Origin: Candidatus Paenalcaligenes intestinipullorum
GTDB taxonomy: Bacteria > Pseudomonadota > Gammaproteobacteria > Burkholderiales > Burkholderiaceae_B
NCBI GenBank assembly: GCA_019120675.1
Contig: DWUQ01000025.1
Span: forward strand, 1 to 7,461
Reading direction: 5' to 3'
DNA length: 7,461 nucleotides
The position numbers and the translations under genes are program-made. This document shows positions 1-5,634 of the stretch, piece by piece. Every line of letters begins with the position of its first letter. The first letter of the stretch is position 1. The notes under the pieces were generated by a model that saw only the letters and a program-made list of their open reading frames with translations, made no database searches and had not been told where the DNA came from.

Positions 1-551
1 TGCGCATCAACAACGAAAACAAGCTGGAATTCGATTTTGGTCAAAATGACGAAGACGACGACAGCGACGTTGATCTAACCGGCAAAACTCCCGTAGGGCC
101 TTGCCCGAAATGCCAAGCAGGCGTGTACGATTTGGGCATACGCTACGCGTGCGAGAAAAGCATCGGTGCCGAGAAAAGCTGCGATTTCCGCACCAACAAA
201 ATCATCCTCCAGCAGGAAATCGACGCCGACCAGATGCATAAACTGCTGGTGGACGGCAAAACCGACCTCTTAGAAAACTTTGTTTCCAACCGCACCAATC
301 GCAAATTTAAGGCTTTTTTAGTTCGCGACAAAGCGGGCAAAACCTCTTTTGAGTTTGAACCACGCCCAGCAAAAAAAGGCGCCAAGAAAGCCGCCAAAAA
401 GGCCAGCACGGCAACCAAAGCCGCGGCAAAAAAAGTAGCCGCTAAGAAAACAGCAGCGAAGAAGTCGGCAGCGAAAAAAGCCACCACCAAAACCGCCGCC
501 AAAAAAGCGGCAAAGAAGGCCACCACCAGCACGACGACGGTTGAGGAATAA
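1..551 (+). CDS. topB: DNA topoisomerase III, C-terminal fragment with lysine-rich tail (5' end outside window)
   Basis: This is the 3' end of a type IA topoisomerase gene, open in frame from base 3; 182 residues are visible. Type IA enzymes pass single strands and decatenate or relax DNA at replication forks. The catalytic core is off the left edge. Visible parts in order: an acidic linker (about 48-74, DEDDDSD); a zinc-ribbon-like segment with Cys codons at 102, 111, 150 and 180 (CPKC and later CDF); a conserved block ending in FVSNRTNRKFKAFLV and FEFEPR, which I recognise from betaproteobacterial TopB C-termini; then a Lys/Ala-rich tail from 366 to 548. The GTG at 123 is not a true start, because the CPKC half of the zinc ribbon lies upstream in the same frame. 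The SET gene follows after six bases. The family call rests on recognition of the C-terminal blocks only; TopA is the less likely alternative. Confidence 0.85.
   Translation, partial: RINNENKLEFDFGQNDEDDDSDVDLTGKTPVGPCPKCQAGVYDLGIRYACEKSIGAEKSCDFRTNKIILQQEIDADQMHKLLVDGKTDLLENFVSNRTNRKFKAFLVRDKAGKTSFEFEPRPAKKGAKKAAKKASTATKAAAKKVAAKKTAAKKSAAKKATTKTAAKKAAKKATTSTTTVEE
366..548 (+). repeat. Lys/Ala-rich histone H1-like low-complexity tail of TopB
   Basis: The last 61 codons of topB encode a degenerate repeat of AAKK/KKAA units: 20 of the 61 residues are Lys and most of the rest are Ala, Thr or Ser. It ends in a short Thr-rich stretch and VEE. Such tails resemble eukaryotic H1 C-termini and bacterial H1-like proteins (BpH1/HctB type) and normally bind DNA without folding. 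The repeats make this stretch prone to slippage and length variation, and they create a long spurious open frame on the opposite strand. Confidence 0.85.
543..547 (+). promoter_or_regulatory. Ribosome binding site of the SET gene inside the topB 3' end
   Basis: GAGGA overlaps the last Glu codons of topB and lies 10 bases before the GTG at 558. This supports the GTG as the start and suggests that translation of the SET gene is coupled to topB. Confidence 0.6.
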
Positions 552-557
552 CCCCCT

Positions 558-1193
558 GTGTCCACACGCTTATCCCCACCGTGGCACGAAGTACGCGACT
601 CGGCCTTACATGGCCGAGGCGTATTTGCCGCACGTTTTATCCCTGCGGGCACTTACATTCTTGAGTACGAAGGCCAGCGTTTAAGCACGGAAGAAGCAGA
701 CGCCTCAGAGCCCTCCGACCCCAGCGACGCGTCGCATACGTTTTTCTTTGCGCTCAGCGATGGCACAATTATTGATGGAGGTGTCGGAGGCAACGATTCT
801 CGCTTTATTAATCACTCGTGCGAGCCCAATTGCGAAGGCCATGAAAACGATAGTGGCACGCGTGTGTACATTGTCACCCTACGTGATATTCAGCCCGATG
901 AAGAGCTGCTGTACGATTACGCACTCACGATTGATGATGAGCTGACCCCCGAGCTGCAAGCGCAATACCGCTGCCTCTGTGGCAGCGAACACTGTCGTGG
1001 CACCATGCTGGCTTTACCCGAGGCTGAAATGAATTTGGACACCGTACACGATTTAGTGCAGCGCCTACACAAAGGTCAGCGCAAGCAACGTAAGCGGTTA
1101 AAAAAGCTCCGCCACAAGCAACGCGAGCTGGCCGAGCAGCTCAGCCGTGTGGAAAACAAACTCGACCAGCTGCTAGGGCTTGTGGATAAATAA
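558..1193 (+). CDS. SET-domain protein-lysine N-methyltransferase with post-SET zinc site and basic coiled-coil C-terminus
   Basis: A complete 211-residue protein with a GTG start. SET enzymes transfer methyl groups from S-adenosylmethionine to lysine side chains. All core SET motifs are visible: GRGVFAARFIPAG at residues 19-31, the cofactor motif RFINHSCEPNC at 82-92, the catalytic-tyrosine motif EELLYDY at 115-121, and a post-SET CLCGSEHCRG at 139-148. The post-SET cysteines 139, 141 and 146 with Cys88 can form the usual zinc site. There is no pre-SET cysteine cluster. Residues about 160-209 form a predicted, strongly basic helix (KGQRKQRKRLKKLRHK) that runs into a leucine-heptad coiled coil, possibly for DNA/protein binding or dimerisation. 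The gene begins six bases after topB in the same frame, which implies one operon. The substrate cannot be read from the sequence; the lysine-rich TopB tail is an obvious candidate by inference. Confidence 0.9.
   Translation: MSTRLSPPWHEVRDSALHGRGVFAARFIPAGTYILEYEGQRLSTEEADASEPSDPSDASHTFFFALSDGTIIDGGVGGNDSRFINHSCEPNCEGHENDSGTRVYIVTLRDIQPDEELLYDYALTIDDELTPELQAQYRCLCGSEHCRGTMLALPEAEMNLDTVHDLVQRLHKGQRKQRKRLKKLRHKQRELAEQLSRVENKLDQLLGLVDK
570..578 (+). promoter_or_regulatory. DnaA-box-like 9-mer, one mismatch
   Basis: TTATCCCCA differs at one position from the consensus DnaA box TTATCCACA. It lies within the first codons of the SET gene, far from the exact boxes, and could easily be chance. Confidence 0.2.
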
Positions 1194-1305
1194 ATGTAAT
1201 CGGCCGTCTTCCACTTCCTCTAGCGAAACGGCTTAGCTTTGTGGATAAGTTAAAACCTTAAGCTATTTCCGCAAACAGATAAAAAGGCGGCTCTCTTGTG
1301 GATAA
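1181..1305 (-). promoter_or_regulatory. Cluster of three perfect DnaA boxes
   Basis: The 9-mer TGTGGATAA, the exact reverse complement of the consensus DnaA box TTATCCACA, occurs at 1181-1189, 1240-1248 and 1297-1305. All three are in the same orientation, with start-to-start spacings of 59 and 57 bp. Each is preceded by T, and the last two share TTGTGGATAAGT. The first overlaps the final codons of the SET gene, the second is in the gap, and the third is four bases past the amn stop. DnaA is known to bind this sequence with high affinity. The location between two converging genes argues against a promoter role and favours DnaA titration or a modulator of initiation, which is inference. No dnaA, dnaN or obvious AT-rich unwinding element is seen here, so an origin is not claimed. 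Confidence 0.6.
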
Positions 1306-1309
1306 GTAC
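1194..1309. other. Convergent gap between SET gene and amn
   Basis: This short gap holds one and most of a second of the three DnaA boxes. There is a weak inverted repeat, TAGCTT (1234-1239) with AAGCTA (1260-1265), whose loop contains the middle box. No convincing intrinsic terminator is seen for either gene, which is unusual for a convergent pair. Confidence 0.5.
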
Positions 1310-2803
1310 TTACTGAAACGCCGTCTCCAAAAAGCTGCGCAGTTTACGAGAATGCAACCGCTCATTGGGCATTTCGCGTACGAGCTCCAACGCACGCACA
1401 CCAATTTGCAGATGCTGACTGACTTGCTTGCTGTAAAAGGCATTGGCCATACCGGGCAGCTTTAACTCACCATGCAAAGGCTTATCCGACACGCACAGCA
1501 AGGTGCCGTAGGGCACACGAAAGCGAAAACCATTGGCGGCAATGGTGGCCGATTCCATATCTAACGCGATGGCGCGTGACTGCGATAATCGCAACACCGG
1601 TTCGTGGTGGTCTCGCAGCTCCCAGTTGCGGTTATCAATGGACGCGACCGTACCCGTGCGCATGATGCGTTTTAATTCCCAACCCTCTAAGCCCGCAATT
1701 TGCGCTACCGCCTGTTCGAGCGGCACCTGAATTTCGGCTAAGGGAGGAATGGGCACCCACAAAGGCAAATCATCATCTAGCACCTTGTCTTGGCGCACAT
1801 AGCCATGCGCCAACACATAATCGCCTAAACGCTGGCTGGTGCGCAGCCCAGCACAATGGCCCAACATCAGCCACGCGGACGGGCGTAATACGGCCACATG
1901 ATCGGTGATGGTTTTGGCGTTAGATGGGCCGACCCCAATATTGATTAAGGTGATGCCCGTATGATTTTTACGCAGCAAATGGTAAGACGGCATTTGCGGT
2001 ACTCGCAGTGCGTAGTGGCCGGTGGTGTGGCCGCCTTTGTGAGTAATATGATTGCCCGGTTCCACTAAGGCCGTGTACTCACTGTGCTCGTCAGCTAAGC
2101 ATTCTCGCGCCCAACGGCAGAACTCATCCACATAAAACTGATAATTCGTAAACAGCACAAAATGCTGGAAATATTCCGGCCGTGTCGCGGTGTAATGCTG
2201 CAAACGGTGCAAGGAATAGTCCACCCGTGGTGCGGTAAACGGAGCCAATGGCCGCGCCTCACCGGGGCCAGGGAGCCAATTGCCATTCACAATGGCGTCG
2301 TCCATATGCTCTAGGTCGGGCACATCGAAGTGGTCGCGTAGCGTGTGTTCCGACGAATCCACCTGTACCGTGCCATGCTCACCGTTTTCACTTAAACAAA
2401 AGTGCAGAGGGATAGGAGTGATGGATTCCCCGACCTCTACCGGTACACCGTGGTTTTTGATGAGCAAAGAAATCTGCTCGACCAAATAATCAAAATACAG
2501 CTCGGGGCGGGTAATAGAGGTGGCATAGACACCCGGCTCCGCCACATGCCCATAAGATAAACGGCTGTCCACCTCTTGGTGGGTATCGACTCGGATACGT
2601 ATTTCGGGATACCACGCACGGAATCTCGTGTCAGCAGGAAAACCATTTTCCAAGCACTCTTTGAAATGTGTACGTATAAACTCTGTATTGCGTCGGTATA
2701 TGTCCACCAGACGGACGGTTGCAGCGTGCGCCTCCATAAAGCTTTCATCCACTAAAGGCGCAGGCGTTAGAATTTTTTGAGATGGGCGATTTAGTTCAGA
2801 CAT
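1310..2803 (-). CDS. amn: AMP nucleosidase
   Basis: A 497-residue protein, close to the E. coli enzyme (about 484). It hydrolyses AMP to adenine and ribose 5-phosphate in the cytoplasm, controlling AMP pools and purine salvage. The E. coli enzyme is activated by ATP and inhibited by phosphate. The N-terminal AMP-nucleosidase regulatory domain spans roughly residues 20-180. The C-terminal nucleoside-phosphorylase-like domain has IGVGPSNAKTITDHV at 289-303, GHCAGLR at 315-321, LDDDLPLWVPIP at 342-353 and the active-site block LDMESATIAANGF at 414-426, followed by SDKPLHGELKLPG at 439-451. The frame stays open upstream to 2998, but that extension (SCYSHGAVILW and similar) does not look like the family and crosses the operator region, so I chose ATG at 2803 (MSELNRPSQ). 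No good Shine-Dalgarno precedes it; ATG at 2830 or 2737 are alternatives. It is divergent from glcB and convergent with the SET gene. Confidence 0.93.
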   Translation of the reverse strand: MSELNRPSQKILTPAPLVDESFMEAHAATVRLVDIYRRNTEFIRTHFKECLENGFPADTRFRAWYPEIRIRVDTHQEVDSRLSYGHVAEPGVYATSITRPELYFDYLVEQISLLIKNHGVPVEVGESITPIPLHFCLSENGEHGTVQVDSSEHTLRDHFDVPDLEHMDDAIVNGNWLPGPGEARPLAPFTAPRVDYSLHRLQHYTATRPEYFQHFVLFTNYQFYVDEFCRWARECLADEHSEYTALVEPGNHITHKGGHTTGHYALRVPQMPSYHLLRKNHTGITLINIGVGPSNAKTITDHVAVLRPSAWLMLGHCAGLRTSQRLGDYVLAHGYVRQDKVLDDDLPLWVPIPPLAEIQVPLEQAVAQIAGLEGWELKRIMRTGTVASIDNRNWELRDHHEPVLRLSQSRAIALDMESATIAANGFRFRVPYGTLLCVSDKPLHGELKLPGMANAFYSKQVSQHLQIGVRALELVREMPNERLHSRKLRSFLETAFQ

Positions 2804-2904
2804 AGCGGTTTTCAAAGGCCTTAAAAGCATAGTGTATAGCCAGAGTATGACGGCCCCATGGCTGTAGCAGCTTAGCACGACCGACTTTTGGGCACTTACT
2901 CTAC

Positions 2905-2933
2905 TGTAAAAAGTTCTAATTCGCGGGTATAGT
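2905..2933 (+). promoter_or_regulatory. Possible sigma-70 promoter towards glcB
   Basis: TATAGT at 2928-2933 matches five of six -10 positions. TGTAAA at 2905-2910 is a poor -35 at 17-bp spacing. The -10 touches the first operator-like palindrome, as expected for repression, but the predicted start lies about 330 bases from glcB. Confidence 0.3.
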
Positions 2934-2945
2934 CTTATACAAGAC
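2932..2945. promoter_or_regulatory. Operator-like palindrome 1
   Basis: GTCTTATACAAGAC has perfect 5-bp arms (GTCTT/AAGAC). With its neighbour it forms a 20-bp direct repeat. The layout suits a dimeric helix-turn-helix regulator, possibly of the GntR/FadR type, but the regulator is unknown. Confidence 0.55.
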
Positions 2946-2951
2946 AAGAAA

Positions 2952-2965
2952 GTCTTATATAAGAT
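2952..2965. promoter_or_regulatory. Operator-like palindrome 2
   Basis: GTCTTATATAAGAT contains the perfect 12-bp palindrome TCTTATATAAGA (2953-2964). Its centre is exactly 20 bp from that of palindrome 1, about two helical turns. The pair is bracketed by GTTCTA (2913-2918) and its reverse complement TAGAAC (2965-2970). It could serve both divergent genes. Confidence 0.6.
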
Positions 2966-3114
2966 AGAACACGAAGCACGGCCTTCTGCGCTGAGCAACG
3001 GTTTTTGGGCAATTTCTTAACAGTACTGGCGTTATGAAAAAACGGTTTAGCCGCTTTGATCCAATATTGCCTGTCCAGAAATGGAGCGTTTTCCCAACGC
3101 TTAATCCCATACCA

Positions 3115-3137
3115 AAAGTATACACTCTGCATACTTT
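3115..3137. repeat. Inverted repeat upstream of glcB
   Basis: AAAGTAT (3115-3121) and ATACTTT (3131-3137) are perfect 7-bp arms around a 9-bp spacer. GTATAC and GCATAC inside it are also near direct repeats 11 bp apart. It may be a second regulator site; the function is unknown. Confidence 0.4.
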
Positions 3138-3258
3138 CACTACAAAACTTAGCGCACTATCGACAAGCCTAGTTTCTCGTCTATTGCAAAGTACGGCTTT
3201 CCATAACAATGCGTGCAAGCTTTATTCATTGCGCGCCGCTCAATTTTTAACTCTTCGC

Positions 3259-3263
3259 AAGGG
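3259..3263 (+). promoter_or_regulatory. Ribosome binding site of glcB
   Basis: AAGGG lies five bases before the ATG at 3269 and fixes the glcB start. Confidence 0.7.
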
Positions 3264-3268
3264 TAATC

Positions 3269-5431
3269 ATGACTAAACGAATCACATGTGGGCGACTTAA
3301 AGTTGCTGAAGTGCTCCATCAGTTCATCGAAAACGAAGCGCTACCCGGTACAGGTGTTGATCCCAAAGCTTTTTGGGAGGGTGTAGACAAGCTGGTACAC
3401 GATTTGGCACCCCGCAACCGTGAGCTCCTAGCGGAGCGCGATCGTCTGCAAAGCAAACTCGACGAATGGCACGGTGCCAACCCTGGCCCCATCCAAGACA
3501 TGGAGGCCTACAAGAGCTTCCTTACCGAAATCGGCTACCTCAAGCCTGAACCTGCTGCTTTCGAAGTCAGCACCGCAAACGTTGACACCGAGATCACAGA
3601 GCAGGGGGGCCCACAGTTGGTTGTGCCGGTCACCAATGCACGCTACGCACTGAATGCTGCGAACGCCCGTTGGGGGAGTCTCTACAACGCTCTGTACGGC
3701 ACCAACGCAATTTCTGACGAAGGTGGCGCTGAAGCCGGCAAAAGCTACAACCCCAAGCGCGGCGAAAAGGTTATTGCTTTTGCCCGCAAATTCCTCGACG
3801 ACACCGTACCCCTAAGCAACGGCTCACACGCTGATGCGACCGAGTACGCGATTGTGGATGGTGCCCTGCAGGTTAGCCTCAAAGACGGCAGCAAAGCCGC
3901 CCTCAAAGAGCCCAGCACCGTTATCGGCTACCGTGGCGATGCCGCCAAGCCCGAGGCCATCATTTTTGCGCACAACGGCCTACGTTTTGAGCTGCAAATT
4001 GACCCCAACAGCGACATCGGCAAGACCGACGCCGCCGGTGTCAAAGACATCCTCTTAGAGTCCGCACTCACCACCATCATGGACTGCGAAGACTCCGTAG
4101 CGGCTGTGGACGCTGACGACAAAGTTGTGGCCTACCGCAACTGGTTAGGTTTGATCAAAGGTGACCTCACCGAAGAAATCACCAAAGACGGCCGAACCTT
4201 CACACGCAAGCTCAATAACGACCGTTCGTACACAGACTTACAAGGCAATACACAAACCTTGCCTAGCCGCTCGCTGATGTTTGTGCGTAACGTGGGTCAC
4301 CTTATGACCAACCCCGCCATTCTCGATGAAGCCGGCAACGAAATTCCCGAGGGCATTCTAGACGCCATCGTGACCAGCCTCATCAGCATGCGTGACTTGG
4401 AGCTCAAAAAGAACTCCCGCACAGGCTCCATTTACATTGTTAAGCCTAAAATGCATGGTCCTGACGAGGTGGCTTTTGCAAACGAGCTATTTGGTCGCGT
4501 CGAGCAATTGCTCAACATCCCCGCCAACACCCTAAAAATGGGTGTCATGGACGAGGAGCGTCGCACCAGCGTCAACCTAAAAAGTTGTATTGAAGCCGCC
4601 AAAGAGCGTGTAGTATTCATCAACACCGGCTTCTTAGACCGCACAGGCGACGAAATCCACACCATCATGCGCGCAGGCCCCGTAGTACGCAAAGGCGACA
4701 TGAAAAACCAGAAATGGTTGCCGGCCTACGAACGTAACAACGTCCAAGCTGGCCTAGAATCCGGTTTACGTGGCCGTGCCCAGATTGGTAAAGGCATGTG
4801 GGCCATGCCCGACCTCATGGCCGAGATGCTCGAGCAGAAGATTGGTCACCTCAAAGCCGGTGGTAATACTGCTTGGGTGCCTTCTCCCACAGCTGCGACT
4901 TTACACGCCTTGCATTACCACCAAGTTGATGTAAAAGACATTCAAAAGCAGCTTGCAAACGAAAAGGTCAGTACCTTAGACGATCTACTGACAATTCCTG
5001 TTGCCACCGACACCAACTGGAGTGCCGAGGAAATCCAACAAGAGTTGGACAACAACGCTCAGGGTCTGTTGGGTTACGTTGTACGCTGGATCGACCAAGG
5101 CATCGGTGTTTCCAAAGTACCCGACATCCATGATGTGGGCCTCATGGAAGACCGCGCGACCCTACGCATTTCCAGTCAGCACATTGCCAACTGGTTGTTG
5201 CACGGTATTGTGAGCGCTGAGCAAGTCGAAGAAACGCTACAGCGCATGGCTGCTGTGGTCGACAAGCAAAACGCTGGCGATCCTAACTACCGCAACATGG
5301 CCGGCAATTTCGATACCTCCTACGCCTACAAAGCCGCACACGATCTCGTATTCAAAGGTCTCGAACAGCCCAACGGCTACACCGAGCCTCTGCTTCACGA
5401 GTGGCGCTTAGCCCTTAAAGGCGAAGCCTAA
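3269..5431 (+). CDS. glcB: Malate synthase G
   Basis: 720 residues, against 723 in E. coli GlcB; complete. It condenses glyoxylate with acetyl-CoA and water to give malate and CoA, the second step of the glyoxylate shunt, using Mg. Alignment from memory to the E. coli enzyme places its key residues here: Arg340 (MFVRNVGHLM; E. coli Arg338), Glu429 (MGVMDEERRTS; Glu427), Asp457 (FLDRTGDE; Asp455, metal ligand) and catalytic Asp628 in LMEDRATLRISSQHIANWL (Asp631). The N-terminal clasp, the inserted alpha/beta domain characteristic of isoform G and the C-terminal plug (GYTEPLLHEWRL) are all present. The two reactive cysteines of the E. coli enzyme are replaced: Cys617 by Val614 (GIGVSKVPDI) and Cys688 by Tyr685. 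Isocitrate lyase is not in the window. The gene stands alone, with a divergent control region in front and a strong terminator behind, so it is probably monocistronic. Confidence 0.97.
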   Translation: MTKRITCGRLKVAEVLHQFIENEALPGTGVDPKAFWEGVDKLVHDLAPRNRELLAERDRLQSKLDEWHGANPGPIQDMEAYKSFLTEIGYLKPEPAAFEVSTANVDTEITEQGGPQLVVPVTNARYALNAANARWGSLYNALYGTNAISDEGGAEAGKSYNPKRGEKVIAFARKFLDDTVPLSNGSHADATEYAIVDGALQVSLKDGSKAALKEPSTVIGYRGDAAKPEAIIFAHNGLRFELQIDPNSDIGKTDAAGVKDILLESALTTIMDCEDSVAAVDADDKVVAYRNWLGLIKGDLTEEITKDGRTFTRKLNNDRSYTDLQGNTQTLPSRSLMFVRNVGHLMTNPAILDEAGNEIPEGILDAIVTSLISMRDLELKKNSRTGSIYIVKPKMHGPDEVAFANELFGRVEQLLNIPANTLKMGVMDEERRTSVNLKSCIEAAKERVVFINTGFLDRTGDEIHTIMRAGPVVRKGDMKNQKWLPAYERNNVQAGLESGLRGRAQIGKGMWAMPDLMAEMLEQKIGHLKAGGNTAWVPSPTAATLHALHYHQVDVKDIQKQLANEKVSTLDDLLTIPVATDTNWSAEEIQQELDNNAQGLLGYVVRWIDQGIGVSKVPDIHDVGLMEDRATLRISSQHIANWLLHGIVSAEQVEETLQRMAAVVDKQNAGDPNYRNMAGNFDTSYAYKAAHDLVFKGLEQPNGYTEPLLHEWRLALKGEA

Positions 5432-5440
5432 GCGACACCC

Positions 5441-5466
5441 GCCCAAGCTGGTCATCCAGTTTGGGC
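5441..5466 (+). other. Hairpin just after glcB
   Basis: GCCCAAGCTGG (5441-5451) pairs with CCAGTTTGGGC (5456-5466) around a TCAT loop: 11 pairs including one G-U. No T-run follows, so it is not itself a terminator. It sits three bases before the true terminator and may stabilise the 3' end of the mRNA. Confidence 0.6.
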
Positions 5467-5469
5467 ACT

Positions 5470-5507
5470 AAAAAAGCTGCCCCTTTTACAAGTGGGCAGC
5501 TTTTTTT
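5470..5507. terminator. Bidirectional intrinsic terminator between glcB and argD
   Basis: GCTGCCC (5476-5482) pairs with GGGCAGC (5494-5500). The stem is extended by A-run/T-run pairing (5470-5475 with 5501-5506) and followed by seven T's. The A-run on the left side makes it work on both strands, as suits converging genes. Confidence 0.9.
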
Positions 5508-5575
5508 ATGGCTAATCACCAACTATTTAGTCACACTGTGTACGCGTTTAGACAGAAGTGCTGCTTAGATTGAAC

Positions 5576-5615
5576 TTGGCATACGTGCCAACGCACCACC
5601 ACCGTGCTACGTAGC
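5576..5615. repeat. Two short palindromes downstream of argD
   Basis: TTGGCA-TACG-TGCCAA (5576-5591) is a 6-bp-stem hairpin and GCTACGTAGC (5606-5615) a perfect 10-bp palindrome, followed by alternating GC. Neither has a T-run. The remainder of the gap to argD shows nothing recognisable. Confidence 0.4.
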
Positions 5616-5634
5616 GCGCGCTTTCAGCAAATGC

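Larger units (their letters stand above)
2804..3268. other. Divergent amn/glcB intergenic control region
   Basis: 465 bp without a credible gene, AT-richer than the flanking coding sequence. It holds the paired palindromes near 2932-2965, a possible promoter overlapping them, an inverted repeat at 3115-3137 and the glcB ribosome binding site. If the upstream promoter is real, glcB has a leader of over 300 bases. The rest shows no recognisable riboswitch, small RNA or known site. Confidence 0.6.

Noticed and set aside
549..557. TopB-SET fusion by stop-codon readthrough (both genes share a frame, only TAA between)
   Set aside because: The SET gene has its own GTG and GAGGA site and there is no readthrough-promoting context or pseudoknot visible; operon coupling is simpler.
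143..652. Long open frame on the minus strand (169 codons), Ala/Phe/Val-rich
   Set aside because: It is the antisense shadow of the Lys/Ala-rich topB tail; AAG and GCC repeats read backwards give CTT and GGC with no stops. No family match and it runs across two real genes.
1234..1265. Hairpin TAGCTT/AAGCTA as terminator
   Set aside because: Six AT-rich pairs with a 20-base loop and no T-run on either strand; too weak.
1181..1305. Chromosomal replication origin
   Set aside because: Only three widely spaced boxes, no dnaA/dnaN/gyrB/rpmH or parAB nearby and no AT-rich 13-mer-like unwinding region, so a full oriC is not supported.
2804..2998. N-terminal extension of amn to 2998
   Set aside because: The added 65 residues do not look like the AMP nucleosidase family and cover the palindromic operator region; ATG at 2803 gives the expected length.
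3034..3276. 80-codon open frame overlapping the glcB start by 8 bases
   Set aside because: No Shine-Dalgarno, no recognisable domain, and it crosses the inverted repeat and leader. Coupling by overlap is possible, but nothing supports a protein.
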